A stretch of 37,854 nt of DNA from Bacilli bacterium (GCA_028709545.1 JAQVWT010000004.1:1-37854), one strand, 5' to 3'; positions 1 to 10,866 are shown, counted from the stretch's first letter. The notes: generated by a model not told the origin, from the letters alone. Program-made: numbers and translations.

Positions 1-67
1 TTTATTCGATGTTTTTAAGCTTCCTGTAAGACGATAAAAGAAGGAACTTTGAAACAAGCTGCTTTTT

Positions 68-98
68 AAAGCCAGCCTTTACTGTAAAGGCTGGCTTT
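68..98. terminator. Perfect 13-bp inverted repeat hairpin (AAAGCCAGCCTTT-actgt-AAAGGCTGGCTTT), likely terminator of the upstream minus-strand operon
   Basis: Direct inspection; perfect palindrome with 5-nt loop just downstream of the minus-strand gene at 152-367. Confidence 0.8.
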
Positions 99-151
99 AA
101 ATCATAATATTCCCGTGAATAGTTACTTAAAAATATTGCTAAAAAAAGAAG

Positions 152-367
152 CTAGGTTACGACAAGAGTTATGTCATAACCATAGGCTTCTAATACTCTA
201 GCTACTTTTTTACTTTTATGACCTTTTTCACAATATATATAATATTTATTGTCTTTATTTAAATATTTATTATGATTACATAATAAATTGTCATATGGCT
301 GGTAATCAAGATCTAGATTGATAAATATGCCGTCATGACAATAATTTTTTTTATAAATAGTTTTCAT
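152..367 (-). CDS. Short rhodanese-like domain protein (71 aa)
   Basis: ORF with rhodanese-like active loop YYIYCEKGHKSKKVARVLEAYGYDI. Confidence 0.65.
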   Translation of the reverse strand: MKTIYKKNYCHDGIFINLDLDYQPYDNLLCNHNKYLNKDNKYYIYCEKGHKSKKVARVLEAYGYDITLVVT

Positions 368-402
368 ATTATATTTTATGTTTATTATTTTGAAAGTTGT
401 GT

Positions 403-2577
403 TTAATCTTCTGGGAAGAAGTCATCATAATATTGATCATCAGTTACATTGTTATCACTTACTACTACACTATCTTGATCTATATTTATAATGGGTTCTG
501 ATGTTTCTTCTGTTTGATTATCAGCTAAAAAGTCATCAAATTTTTCGTATATAGTGTTTTCTAATTTTTCAATTGGTTTATTTTTTTCTTCCTCTTCTTC
601 TTTTTCTAGCTGAGCTATTTTAGCATCTATTCTTTTTACTAAGTCGTCTATATTAAATGTTGGGGTATTATCAGGTACCGTTTCATCTAAAGTTTCTACT
701 TTTGGGGCTTTCTTTATAAATGGCTCATTTAAAGGATTGAATGTTGTTACTATATCTTCGCTTGTTTCTTCTATTTCTGGGAGTATTTCTTTTTTCTGCA
801 TTTCTTTAAATATATGGTCTTTTGGTTTTTCTTCTTCTTTTGGAACATTATCAAGAGCAGCAAAAAGTTTAGTTCTTTTTTCGGTTTTAACAAACTCTTT
901 AATATCAAATAGTTCTATTTCGGTTTTTATTCTTTCGCTTAACTGACCATTAGCAAAGTTATAACCCCAGTTTATTTCATAACTTGGTTTTAGTTTTGTT
1001 CTAAATGGATTTAATCTAGTTCTAAGGATTACAACTTCATTGAGTTGCATTTTTTGTAAATCACTTACAGTAATAAGTGGTGTTGATGCAGTTTTATCTT
1101 TATCTTTTGATTTAACTTCTCCACAAAGTTTACTTATTTCTTCTAAGGCAGCAAGTTCAGTAGTTATTAAATAAACTAAGTTACCACAGTTACTTCTTAT
1201 GGTTTCTGCGTCTTCTTTGCCATATACATCATTTAACTGAGCAAAGTTTTGAATGATAAAGGTAAATCTTATCTTTCTTGATCTTGCTGCTGTAACCATT
1301 GTTGTAACGTCTTTTAAAGGTGGCATATTAGCAAACTCATCTAAAATAAAGTTAGTTCTAAATGGCAGCTTTCCGCCACTTTCTTGAGCAACATCAATTA
1401 GTGTTTCATAGCACTGTTTAATAAATATTGTGGCAAGAGCGTGATAGGTTGTTTTTTCATCATGAATAATCATGAAAACCGCCGTTTTTTGTCTGCCAAT
1501 ATCTTCCATATTAAAGTCACTGTAAGAAAGCATTTCTGATAGTTGTTCACGGGATGCAAACAGTCTTATTTTTTGTCTAAATACAGATAATATTCCTCCT
1601 TTAGTTTCAGATGGAGCATTTACTGTGTTAGATGCAAAGACATAAGCACTTGATGCTTCTCCTTTGAGCATAAAATACTCTTTTATATAATCACTTGTTG
1701 CAAATTTTTCCTCACCTACGGTTGACATATAACTGATACTGTTTAAGTTAATTGCTTTTTCTTTAGCATCTTCAAATAATCCTAGAGCTAGTCCAGAAAA
1801 ATAGTCAGCTGCACTTTTTTCCCAAAAAGGCTCAGCTTTATTATTTGGATCATATAAAATATTTAAGGCAACGTCATCTAATAATTCAGTTGCTTTATCA
1901 GTATTACCTGATTTATGTAATCTATAAGGTAAAGTAAGGGGATTCCAAGCATTTCCTAAAGTAGGATTTCTAAAGTTTAAAACAATGATGTTATAGCCTT
2001 TACTTCTTAGCATTTCACTATGGTTTTTATATATTTCACCTTTAGGATCAGTTAAGATCATGCTTTCGCCAGCTTTAGCTAGGCTTTGAACAAGTGGGTC
2101 TACGACCGCAGTTGTTTTACCAGAACCAGTTGCACCAATTACAAGGGTGTGATTCTCACCATCATCAACCCACATTTCTTTCCCATTATTAATAATAGGA
2201 ATTCCTGCGGCTGTGGTTTCTTCATCACTAATCTTGATTTTAGCTATATCTTTTGCTGCTTTCATTTCCCGATCTTTGGTCCATCTACTATAGCCTTTTT
2301 CATCTTTTTCTCCTAGTTTTAAACCAAAACCAGAACCATCTTTATCAAAAATATAAGATGATACACTAAAAAATATGACAATTAGTACTGCAAGAAAAAC
2401 AACAATCGTTGCACCTAAATAAGGACTTGAAAAAGCAGGTAAAGGGTTAAGTCCTGAAAATATTCCTTCATTTAAAAGTGATGTAACATTTAAGACTGCT
2501 ACTGCACATAAATAAAGTAAAAATATACAAAATATTATAAATATTATTAAATCTTTAGTTGAAACTCTAAATTTCAT
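403..2577 (-). CDS. VirD4/TraG-type T4SS coupling protein
   Basis: N-terminal TM segments, Walker A GATGSGKTT, LTDPKGEIY, FILDEFANMPPL and TAARSRKIRFTFIIQNFAQL motifs typical of TraG/VirD4. Confidence 0.92.
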   Translation of the reverse strand: MKFRVSTKDLIIFIIFCIFLLYLCAVAVLNVTSLLNEGIFSGLNPLPAFSSPYLGATIVVFLAVLIVIFFSVSSYIFDKDGSGFGLKLGEKDEKGYSRWTKDREMKAAKDIAKIKISDEETTAAGIPIINNGKEMWVDDGENHTLVIGATGSGKTTAVVDPLVQSLAKAGESMILTDPKGEIYKNHSEMLRSKGYNIIVLNFRNPTLGNAWNPLTLPYRLHKSGNTDKATELLDDVALNILYDPNNKAEPFWEKSAADYFSGLALGLFEDAKEKAINLNSISYMSTVGEEKFATSDYIKEYFMLKGEASSAYVFASNTVNAPSETKGGILSVFRQKIRLFASREQLSEMLSYSDFNMEDIGRQKTAVFMIIHDEKTTYHALATIFIKQCYETLIDVAQESGGKLPFRTNFILDEFANMPPLKDVTTMVTAARSRKIRFTFIIQNFAQLNDVYGKEDAETIRSNCGNLVYLITTELAALEEISKLCGEVKSKDKDKTASTPLITVSDLQKMQLNEVVILRTRLNPFRTKLKPSYEINWGYNFANGQLSERIKTEIELFDIKEFVKTEKRTKLFAALDNVPKEEEKPKDHIFKEMQKKEILPEIEETSEDIVTTFNPLNEPFIKKAPKVETLDETVPDNTPTFNIDDLVKRIDAKIAQLEKEEEEEKNKPIEKLENTIYEKFDDFLADNQTEETSEPIINIDQDSVVVSDNNVTDDQYYDDFFPED

Positions 2578-2630
2578 ATGTCACTTCCTTGTAAGGTTAT
2601 TATATATCAAAATTCGATATTTAGCTACTA

Positions 2631-3353
2631 TTACCGGTTTGAATTCTTTACTTTAAAGAATATTATAACACTAGTAATTAATAAAATTAATCCTAAGATT
2701 GAATAAAGTGCGATTAAGGTACTAGATCCAAAATAATTATTTTCATCTAGTTCTAATATATTTAGTTGATTTATAGTATGGGTTGAACTTAATTTTAGAT
2801 TGATTTTTTTATCTAAATAATTATTTTGATCTAGATACCAAAAGTAAGTACCTTCTTTTAATTCATCGGCATTATTTTCTATTACTTCGTGATTTGTTTT
2901 AAGTTTAATTGTTAATTTATTAAGATTCTTATACCTAGAAAAAGCGTTGATTATATCAGTATTAATATTTATATATTTAGTATTAAAATTATAATTAAAT
3001 TTAGGAGTATTTTCAAATGCTAAAGTTGAATACTCATATTCTTCTTTAGTAAAATTTGCTTGATATTTAACTCCTAAGTTATTATTATCTGTTATTTTTT
3101 TAATATTATAGTAATTAATACCATCTATTTTATTATTTGATTCTGGTACTTCATTTCGGTAATCTGTTGCGACATTCGATGATGAAACTAAATCAATCAT
3201 CTTAGAGTACTCTCCGCTAGTGGAGGTGCTTTTATCATAATTATTTATCTCTAAAGTTTCATTTATTTTACTATCTGTTAGTTCTACAGTATAAATAGCA
3301 TCACAACCTGTAATTATAAAGCTTATTAATATTATTAAAATTATTTTTTTCAT
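2631..3353 (-). CDS. Putative lipoprotein with C-terminal TM helix
   Basis: Lipobox-like ISFIITGC at N-terminus, hydrophobic helix near C-terminus. Confidence 0.6.
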   Translation of the reverse strand: MKKIILIILISFIITGCDAIYTVELTDSKINETLEINNYDKSTSTSGEYSKMIDLVSSSNVATDYRNEVPESNNKIDGINYYNIKKITDNNNLGVKYQANFTKEEYEYSTLAFENTPKFNYNFNTKYININTDIINAFSRYKNLNKLTIKLKTNHEVIENNADELKEGTYFWYLDQNNYLDKKINLKLSSTHTINQLNILELDENNYFGSSTLIALYSILGLILLITSVIIFFKVKNSNR

Positions 3354-3354
3354 T

Positions 3355-5103
3355 TTAACCTACCATACAATTATTAATATAATAATTATCCATATCAATA
3401 AACTTATAATTCGTAAGATTAGCTTTATTTCTGGTTGTAAACTGAACGCCTCCTGTTGTTGCCTCAGCACACTGCAAGTAAGTTTGCTTGTTTTCAATAA
3501 CCATAATAACATGCTCTTCACTGACAAGTAAATCACCAGGTGTTAATGCATCAAATGTTATTTCTTTTCCATAGCTAGTATAAGTAGATGCCTCGCCTCC
3601 ACCGCTAACACCAGCATTATTCATTGCCCAAGCAATAAAGCCACTACAATCAAGTCCACTATATTCATAGACATTCCCATTTTTAGTCGGAGTGCTAGGA
3701 CCAATATTAGTCCCCCATTTTAAATCAACACCATTATTAGTACCATGGCCTCCTCCATAATAATATGGTAGGTGATACCCTTCGTTATGAAGACCATGTA
3801 TAAGACCAATAGCAGCCCCTACTACACCAGCACTAGTGCATTTTCCACCAGCTTCTATTTGAATATTAATATAATTATTTAATGTATTAACTCCTGATGC
3901 AGAAATTGCATTTGTTATTGATGTTCCTTTTAATATTTGTGATTCACTAGCTATAGGATAATTTTTTAAAAAAATAAAATTGTTTTTAGCTTGAATGTTT
4001 TTAATAACTGTTTCATGTACTTTTATTAAACTTGAAGATAAATAATGAATTCCATCACTTGTTTCAAAGTTATCTTTAATTACACTATTAATGTCGATAT
4101 ACTCTTCTGGAAAAGCATTTTTTAATTTTAAATTAAATTCATCTATTTGAGTATTAGTTATTATATATCCATTTTCTAGAGCTAAAGCCTCATCTACTGG
4201 ACCAACTTCCATAAAATAAAACTTGACATTTTGATAATTATTTTTTAATAATTTATATTTATCAATATATTTATCGATATTACCTAAATCATTTGTTCCT
4301 AGTTCTATAACAACAAACTTCTGGGTATCTGCTGAAATATAAGCAGATAATTCTGGCAAAGCTGTTTCTTCGAACCAATAATAATCTTTTGCAACATCAG
4401 CAATATAGGTAATAGATGATTTATTTAAAGCATCTCTCATTCCAATAGCTTGGGAATCGCCAATATATATTAGTTTACTCTCTATTTGCTGATCTGTTAA
4501 AAAAGTATTACTTGATTCTAATACAGCAGATGCTCCTCCAGATTTTGAAGTTAAAGCAAGGGTAGCATTTTGATTTGATGCTATAATTATTATTAGAAGT
4601 AATCCGACAGCTATCATTCCAACTATTTTAAAAGTATTTAGAGGGTTAGAGCCAACATTTAAACCTCCAGATAGAGCTTGTGGACTTAAACTAGGTGAGG
4701 CATCTTTTGGGGAATCAGAAGGCAATGATAAACCTGAGTCTAGGTTAGAGTCTGCCAATGATGATGCAGTTCCAGCTGCTCCATCCATGGCTTTATCTAC
4801 CATATCAATTGCACCAGCATCATCAGCTGTATTTAAGGCCTTCTGAACTTTGTCGCCCATAGGCATAGTTTTAGTTGCCGCGGTTAGTGCCTGTCCTCCT
4901 GCATCTATAATAGCACTACCAGCTCTGGTTTTTGAAGCAAGTTCAACAACTTCACCACCTTGACCGGCAGTAAAGTAATTAGCTACAGCTTTAGCACCTG
5001 TTTTAGCTATTTTAGTATTAGTCTGTTTACTTCGGGCATCTAATGCTTCTTGCTTCTCTGCCTCTAATTCTTCATTTGTTAGTTCTTCATCCAAGTTTAT
5101 CAC
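3355..5103 (-). CDS. SGNH-hydrolase-like plus C-terminal NlpC/P60 cell-wall hydrolase fusion, membrane anchored
   Basis: SGNH blocks YIGDSQ / ELGTNDLG / DGIHYL; NlpC/P60 blocks GLDCSGFIAWAMNNAG and EEHVIMVIE; one TM segment (IVGMIAVGLLLIIIIA). Confidence 0.75.
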   Translation of the reverse strand: MINLDEELTNEELEAEKQEALDARSKQTNTKIAKTGAKAVANYFTAGQGGEVVELASKTRAGSAIIDAGGQALTAATKTMPMGDKVQKALNTADDAGAIDMVDKAMDGAAGTASSLADSNLDSGLSLPSDSPKDASPSLSPQALSGGLNVGSNPLNTFKIVGMIAVGLLLIIIIASNQNATLALTSKSGGASAVLESSNTFLTDQQIESKLIYIGDSQAIGMRDALNKSSITYIADVAKDYYWFEETALPELSAYISADTQKFVVIELGTNDLGNIDKYIDKYKLLKNNYQNVKFYFMEVGPVDEALALENGYIITNTQIDEFNLKLKNAFPEEYIDINSVIKDNFETSDGIHYLSSSLIKVHETVIKNIQAKNNFIFLKNYPIASESQILKGTSITNAISASGVNTLNNYINIQIEAGGKCTSAGVVGAAIGLIHGLHNEGYHLPYYYGGGHGTNNGVDLKWGTNIGPSTPTKNGNVYEYSGLDCSGFIAWAMNNAGVSGGGEASTYTSYGKEITFDALTPGDLLVSEEHVIMVIENKQTYLQCAEATTGGVQFTTRNKANLTNYKFIDMDNYYINNCMVG

Positions 5104-5124
5104 CTCTTTTCTTTTTATTATTTA

Positions 5125-5607
5125 TTAATTATACAAATCAAATTTAACTTTATATTGCATAATGCTATATTCTTCAAAGATAAAAACATTGCCACTAGCA
5201 TCAATTATATAAAATTCTTGATGATCTCCTTTTGGAGATACACTTAAGTTTTTTACTTCTGCTTTAAAGAACGAATCACTTATTAAATCACTAAAATATT
5301 CATTAAATTTTTTTAAACTTCCAAATCTTTTTTCACGGTAAGCATCTTCTACTAATGAATATGCTTTTTCTGGATCAAGATATATTAATTTTACATAATC
5401 AGCCAAGTATTTTCTTGCCATTTGTTTTTCATCCATATTTATTGGCACTACTTCATTTACTTCATAGTTTTTTAAGTATATTTCCGATGTTTCTCGGCCT
5501 GTAAATGAGATTATATTATTTTTTATTAAATAGCTAATAATTAATCCAATAATTAAGATTGAAAAACAAATTAATAAAGTTTTTTTATTCTCTTTAATAA
5601 ATTCCAT
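5125..5607 (-). CDS. Bitopic T4SS-associated protein, possibly VirB8/NTF2-like
   Basis: N-terminal TM helix followed by small soluble domain; neighbour of a similar-architecture ORF in the T4SS operon. Confidence 0.45.
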   Translation of the reverse strand: MEFIKENKKTLLICFSILIIGLIISYLIKNNIISFTGRETSEIYLKNYEVNEVVPINMDEKQMARKYLADYVKLIYLDPEKAYSLVEDAYREKRFGSLKKFNEYFSDLISDSFFKAEVKNLSVSPKGDHQEFYIIDASGNVFIFEEYSIMQYKVKFDLYN

Positions 5608-6116
5608 TATGCCTCCATAAAAATCTTCCCATTATAAGGAGTTACTTCAAAAGTATTATTTACCGAATCCATTTCAATTATTAAATAGTAGTCAGATGGT
5701 CTTTGGTATTCATCCATTATTTCAAGTGATAAATCTCCTTTTATATAGTATCTAGTTATATCACTACTTAGTCTTTCTTGATATATTTTACGAGCCTCAA
5801 ATGTATAACTGCCACTTTCTAGTAAAGTAAGTTTATTTAAAATGTTTTCTTTAGTAATACTATTAACCGAAATATACTTTTCATTTAACAAAAACATTAA
5901 TTTTTCATTATCTTTTTTTAGAAGATAACTAATATATTTATTTCCAGCATTACTAATTGTAAAAAACTGGCTATAGTCATTTACTAGTGTAATCTTATTA
6001 TTAATTTTATCTGATAAATCTTGATTACGATAATCATGGAGTAATAAGCCAGTTATTATAATTAAAACAAAAACAGCTAGCATTATAATATTCTTTTTAT
6101 TTAATTCCAAGTTCAT
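5607..6116 (-). CDS. Bitopic T4SS-associated protein, possibly VirB8/NTF2-like
   Basis: N-terminal TM helix plus soluble domain; abuts the preceding gene. Confidence 0.45.
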   Translation of the reverse strand: MNLELNKKNIIMLAVFVLIIITGLLLHDYRNQDLSDKINNKITLVNDYSQFFTISNAGNKYISYLLKKDNEKLMFLLNEKYISVNSITKENILNKLTLLESGSYTFEARKIYQERLSSDITRYYIKGDLSLEIMDEYQRPSDYYLIIEMDSVNNTFEVTPYNGKIFMEA

Positions 6117-6128
6117 TTTTATTCTCCT

Positions 6129-8246
6129 TTACTGGCAATTATTATTAACATAATTACTCATTTCTTTTAAATAATTATTTGTTCTTGTGAGACAAGTGGT
6201 TTCTTTATTTGCTGGTCTTTCAAATTCATAGCAAAAGTTATAAGATAAAGTATCAGTTGCAGAACTTCCAATAAGTAAACTATCATATAAATTAAAATAC
6301 CCGTTTTCAAGTTCATATTTCAAGAAACTAACTTGACTATCAATATTAGAATAATTTCCTGGAAACATTGTAATTAAATTGTTTTTACGAGTATCATGCC
6401 ACTGGAATAAGCCATAACTTGTATAAACACCATTTATTAAGTCTCCATCTATTAAAGGGTTAAAACCACTTTCAGCTTTAGCATTAACCATCAGAGCTAT
6501 AGTTCCATTTACACTATAACCACTTGATAATAATGTTCTACATAGAGTCTCTTGATTAGTATCTCCTTCAACTAAATTAGTAGAAAATGCAGCTGCCCGA
6601 GGGTTTTCAGCGGAAATATATGTTAGTGGATCGACAACTCCATTTGCTGAGTTTGATCCAATTCTTATTTCAAAATGAAGATGAGACCCAGTTGCTCTGC
6701 CACTACTTCCCATTTTTCCAATGAGCTGGCCTTGATTTACGCTTTCACCAACTGAAACCATAATCGTATCTTCGTGAAGATGAGCATACAGGGTATGGTT
6801 TCCATCGCCATGAGAGATAATAATATAATTTCCATATCTACCACCACATGAATGATCTCCACCAGATATACAGTTAACGACTACTTGTTCAACGATTCCA
6901 GCTCTTGCAGCAATTATATGAGTACCAATTGGTCCGGCTATATCAATACCCTTATGAAAGCTATTTTCCTCTAGGGTGACTGGATGCATGCGCAGTCCAT
7001 AAAAGCTTGAGATTTTAATAGTTGTTGGCTCGCCAAAGGCATACTCTTTTCCAGAGCCATCAGAGGTAAGCTCGCTTCCGCCTATTGGCCACCAATATAA
7101 TGAATTATTAAGGCTCATAAGATTAACGTTTGATGCGTTTGTTCCTTGAGTTTCTAAAACACTTTTAATACCTCTAACAATACTTTTCCTAATTAAAATA
7201 AGTTCATCTGAATATTCTTCTTTTAAATTATTGGGTGCTTTTTCATGGAACTCTTTCATATCCTTATAATTAGTTTCTTCTAAAATATAATTAAAATAAT
7301 TCTTTAAATGAGCTTTATTATCAAAGTAAGTACTAGTTTCTAAAAACTCCCAGTACTTATTTAAAGTAGAGGGTGGTCCTTGTTTTTTATTTTGCATATC
7401 ATAAACTGTCCCACCAGAATATTGCACACCTAGTGCCCTGCAGTGTTCACGAGATGAATTAGTTAAACCAAAAAAAGAATTTACCCCAGATTTTTCCGCC
7501 ATATATTCCCAAAATCCAAAATATTTAGAATCAGCTGTGCTGGCACAGACATATGAACCATTTATTGTTGTAGGAAAGCCTCCGCTTATGCAACTTTGAA
7601 TAATTGTGCCATCTTCTCCTTGGACTTCTGTTACTTCTCCATAAATACCATAACAAACCGACATATAAGCAAACATATTTTTTAATAAAACTTCTAAAGT
7701 TTCAGTTTCGTTTTTAAAATAATCATAACTTGGCTCGGCATTAACATCATAGTTATCAATATCTAGATTCTCATCGTAATTATAAGCACTTTCTTTTTCA
7801 TTAATTGTTTTTTTATAAAGATCACCATTATCAGTAAATAAATCAGGAGTAAGCCCATAAAATACCGTTGCAATTATAATATTATCATCAATAAAATAAC
7901 CACTTTTTTGATATTTTGTTAAAAGTTTATAAAGACGGGTATAAAATTGTCTTTGTTTAGATAAAACTAGTTCAACACATTTTTCTTCTTCAGATTCCGT
8001 GGTAGCTCCAGAACACATTCCAGTCCAGTAGGTTTTATTTTCTTCGGCAAATTTATCAAAATCAAAATCAGCATAATTAAAATAAGCAGCAGATGCACGG
8101 AGATTAAAAATAAAAAAAGTTATTAAAAAGAAAAGAATAAAAATCTTCTTCTTTTTAAACAACATATTTTTTTTCTTAAATTTAACCACTTTTAAATCAC
8201 CGCCTAATTTATAAGCCTCCGCCTGATCCAAATGAGTCAAGCTCAT
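6129..8246 (-). CDS. VirB1-like cell-wall hydrolase: M23 peptidase plus phage-tail-lysozyme-like domain (probable real start at ~8165, MLFKKKKIFILFFL)
   Basis: M23 motifs FHKGIDIAGPIGT and GSHLHFEIR; C-terminal ALMVNAKAESGFNPLIDGD...SYGLFQWHDTRK lysozyme-like block; signal peptide. Confidence 0.82.
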   Translation of the reverse strand: MSLTHLDQAEAYKLGGDLKVVKFKKKNMLFKKKKIFILFFLITFFIFNLRASAAYFNYADFDFDKFAEENKTYWTGMCSGATTESEEEKCVELVLSKQRQFYTRLYKLLTKYQKSGYFIDDNIIIATVFYGLTPDLFTDNGDLYKKTINEKESAYNYDENLDIDNYDVNAEPSYDYFKNETETLEVLLKNMFAYMSVCYGIYGEVTEVQGEDGTIIQSCISGGFPTTINGSYVCASTADSKYFGFWEYMAEKSGVNSFFGLTNSSREHCRALGVQYSGGTVYDMQNKKQGPPSTLNKYWEFLETSTYFDNKAHLKNYFNYILEETNYKDMKEFHEKAPNNLKEEYSDELILIRKSIVRGIKSVLETQGTNASNVNLMSLNNSLYWWPIGGSELTSDGSGKEYAFGEPTTIKISSFYGLRMHPVTLEENSFHKGIDIAGPIGTHIIAARAGIVEQVVVNCISGGDHSCGGRYGNYIIISHGDGNHTLYAHLHEDTIMVSVGESVNQGQLIGKMGSSGRATGSHLHFEIRIGSNSANGVVDPLTYISAENPRAAAFSTNLVEGDTNQETLCRTLLSSGYSVNGTIALMVNAKAESGFNPLIDGDLINGVYTSYGLFQWHDTRKNNLITMFPGNYSNIDSQVSFLKYELENGYFNLYDSLLIGSSATDTLSYNFCYEFERPANKETTCLTRTNNYLKEMSNYVNNNCQ

Positions 8247-9999
8247 CTTGAGTTAAAACTACATTTATTCTCATTCTTCTTGAACCACAGACAAATAATG
8301 CTTCTCCTTGGTTATAACTTTTAATGCTTTCTTTTTCATTATCATTTAAATCTATTAATTTAGATAGATCCTCGGCCGCTTGTTTTTTTAGTCCCATAAC
8401 TAGATAGTAAGCAGCATTATCAAAGATTGCTTTACCATGAGTAATTATATTAGCTGCTGCAAAGTCAGTTGGCTGCTGAGTAATAATAATTGTTCCTGTA
8501 TTATATTTACGACTTCTTCTTTGAATTTGCGCTAAGAATTCAGCCCCTAGTTCATTTCTACTAGAAAGTAGTACATGGGCCTCATCAACAGACATTATAG
8601 TATTAACAGATGAGTCTAAGCATAAGCTCCAGGCATATTTTAATATATTAAAAAACAGGGCATTACGAATATTTTCATCGCTGTTCATCAGCTCTCTAAT
8701 ATTAAAGACAACAAAGTTACTCTTAGTTTCAATTGAAGTATGACCATTAAAATAATACTTTAATTCGTTGACAAAAGGTCTTATTTTAAGTTCTAATCTT
8801 TCCATAACATCTTTTTCACGAGTTGCCTCAGGCATTGATAAAAGCCTGCCTCTTATTGTTGCATATACGTCATCAAAGATCGGAAAATCTTTTGAAGTAA
8901 ATCCACTAAAGTCTGCCTCAAAATGAATATTAAACCTTTTATAAGTATCAAGTACAACCTCACTAAACATTGCCAGAACATCTTCTTCAATTGATGGATA
9001 GTAATATTTCATAAACGCTTTTAAGCTTTGCAGAGTTCTTGTTAACACTGTATAACCGAGTCCATCTTTAAGTTCTTCTTCATCAACATCGATTATTACC
9101 TCAAGAGGGTTAATAATTCCAAATTTACCACCCTTGCCTAAATCAATAAAGTCTCCCCCAAAGTTATGAGTCATTTCTGAAAGTTCACCTTCAGGATCAA
9201 TCGCAATTATTTTAGTACCATTTCTAAAATGAGTACGTAAAAGTAATTTAGCAGCCGTACTTTTTCCCGATCCAGATGTTCCTAAAATAATCATATTAGC
9301 ATTATTTCGATTATGCTCTTTTTTTATTTGGTATAAAAACTGATTAAATAAGACCACTCCACCAGAGAAATCTACACCAAGAAGAGTTGCTAGACCTGGG
9401 TCTTTAATACTATCAAAGACAAACGGATACATAGCAGCTATAGTTGGACTTGGAATTGGGGTTCCAACTCTTCTTTCAATATCTTGCTTTGGAAAAATCG
9501 GTAAAATTGATTTTAAAACTTTTTCTTGTTCAAACATCATGGGAATAGCTCTCATCCCCATCGCATCTAAATAGTTTCTAATTTGCATTTTTCGAGATTC
9601 TAATTCTTCTTTTGAATCAGCAGTTAGCATTAAATGCATCTGAAAATCAAATATTTTTGATTGAGTAGATGCTAACATTTGTACAAATGATTCAAGTGAT
9701 TCATAATCTTGACGAATTCTTTCTTGAATAGTTCTTTCTCTTTCATTTTGAAATCTTTGTTTTAGATCTGCAATCTCTTTATTAATCATTCTACTCATCG
9801 TTGAAAAATCAATCGGAATATGTTTTACAACAACTTTAATACCAGGTAAATTAGTAATATTAGCAAGGAATCCTGGTTGAATTAATTTTGGATAACTTAT
9901 AACAGTTAAAATAGTTGCATATTTATCACTTATCATAAAATCATTTATCCCAAAGTTCATTCCCTTAGGTGCTATTTCGCTTTTAAATGTATTAGACAT
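8209..9999 (-). CDS. VirB4/TrsE-like T4SS ATPase
   Basis: Walker A ILGTSGSGKSTAAKLLL, IAIDPEGEL, TIMSVDEAHVLL, QRRSRKYNTGTIIITQQP motifs. Confidence 0.92.
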   Translation of the reverse strand: MSNTFKSEIAPKGMNFGINDFMISDKYATILTVISYPKLIQPGFLANITNLPGIKVVVKHIPIDFSTMSRMINKEIADLKQRFQNERERTIQERIRQDYESLESFVQMLASTQSKIFDFQMHLMLTADSKEELESRKMQIRNYLDAMGMRAIPMMFEQEKVLKSILPIFPKQDIERRVGTPIPSPTIAAMYPFVFDSIKDPGLATLLGVDFSGGVVLFNQFLYQIKKEHNRNNANMIILGTSGSGKSTAAKLLLRTHFRNGTKIIAIDPEGELSEMTHNFGGDFIDLGKGGKFGIINPLEVIIDVDEEELKDGLGYTVLTRTLQSLKAFMKYYYPSIEEDVLAMFSEVVLDTYKRFNIHFEADFSGFTSKDFPIFDDVYATIRGRLLSMPEATREKDVMERLELKIRPFVNELKYYFNGHTSIETKSNFVVFNIRELMNSDENIRNALFFNILKYAWSLCLDSSVNTIMSVDEAHVLLSSRNELGAEFLAQIQRRSRKYNTGTIIITQQPTDFAAANIITHGKAIFDNAAYYLVMGLKKQAAEDLSKLIDLNDNEKESIKSYNQGEALFVCGSRRMRINVVLTQDELDSFGSGGGL

Positions 10000-10552
10000 C
10001 AGCCATCACCGTCCCATATTCATTTTTAACCCCACCATTTAAGAAATTTTGCAATAAGAACTTCATATCCTCATCACTTACTTGCCTTGATATTAAACCA
10101 ACTCCAGCAAGTGTGCTTATCATTGTATGAACTCTTTTTTGCAGAACTTCGGTTTTCTTATCTCTAAAGAGAATGAAATATTCAGTATCAACGGCATTAA
10201 CATGAGTACTACTAAAAAGCTCAGCTTTAGCAATATCCTCAGATATAATCTTGCGTGATACTTGATTAGATGCATCATTATACTGTAGTTGAAGCTGAGA
10301 TAAATATAAATTTATATCAACTGGTCGATCTGCTACGATTAACCAAAATTCATAATCAATTATATTATAAAAGTTACGCAAATTAAATATAACATTATTT
10401 TGAGTTTGATAATCCAAAATAAAGATGTTTTTTGGTTCAATTTTAATTCCCGCTACATAATAATTACCATCAAGTAAGATCATTCCATTTTGAATTGATT
10501 TTATAGGAAGCCAATCTTCTGAATATTTAGAATTATTTAACTTCTTCGACAT
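9992..10552 (-). CDS. TrsD/TraD-like T4SS protein (VirB4 N-terminal partner); ORF track extends to 10618 but MSKKLNNSK at 10552 is the likelier start
   Basis: Position between PrgI-like and VirB4 genes, 8-bp ATGTCTAA stop/start overlap with VirB4. Confidence 0.65.
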   Translation of the reverse strand: MSKKLNNSKYSEDWLPIKSIQNGMILLDGNYYVAGIKIEPKNIFILDYQTQNNVIFNLRNFYNIIDYEFWLIVADRPVDINLYLSQLQLQYNDASNQVSRKIISEDIAKAELFSSTHVNAVDTEYFILFRDKKTEVLQKRVHTMISTLAGVGLISRQVSDEDMKFLLQNFLNGGVKNEYGTVMADV

Positions 10553-10853
10553 AACTTGCACACCATCCTTTCCAATAATAGGTTCTTCTCTTAGTAAAAT
10601 ACTGATAAACATTACCAATAAATGTTCTAATATTATGATGATTAGGCACTGGTATTACTAAGAACGTTGCAATTAATGCTGGCAGTAATATCATTATTGA
10701 AGTTGATAAACTATTAGTTCTAATAGCCAGTAAAAATATAAAACTTAAACCTACACCGGTTCCAAATATTATTAAATCAACTTGATTAAAGAAACCTAAT
10801 ATTAGCATTGATTTTTTTGAATTGGCTGGTATTAAATAATTGTTATTCCCCAT
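10533..10853 (-). CDS. PrgI/VirB3-like membrane protein
   Basis: 106 aa, two TM segments, C-terminal KRRTYYWKG pattern, directly upstream of TrsD/VirB4. Confidence 0.75.
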   Translation of the reverse strand: MGNNNYLIPANSKKSMLILGFFNQVDLIIFGTGVGLSFIFLLAIRTNSLSTSIMILLPALIATFLVIPVPNHHNIRTFIGNVYQYFTKRRTYYWKGWCASYVEEVK

Positions 10854-10866
10854 TTTATTCCTCCTT

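Noticed and set aside
737-946. Plus-strand ORF antisense to the VirD4 gene
   Set aside because: Low-complexity Ser-rich translation opposite a strong coding sequence; no domain signature
2086-2316. Plus-strand ORF antisense to the VirD4 Walker A region
   Set aside because: Antisense shadow of a convincing CDS
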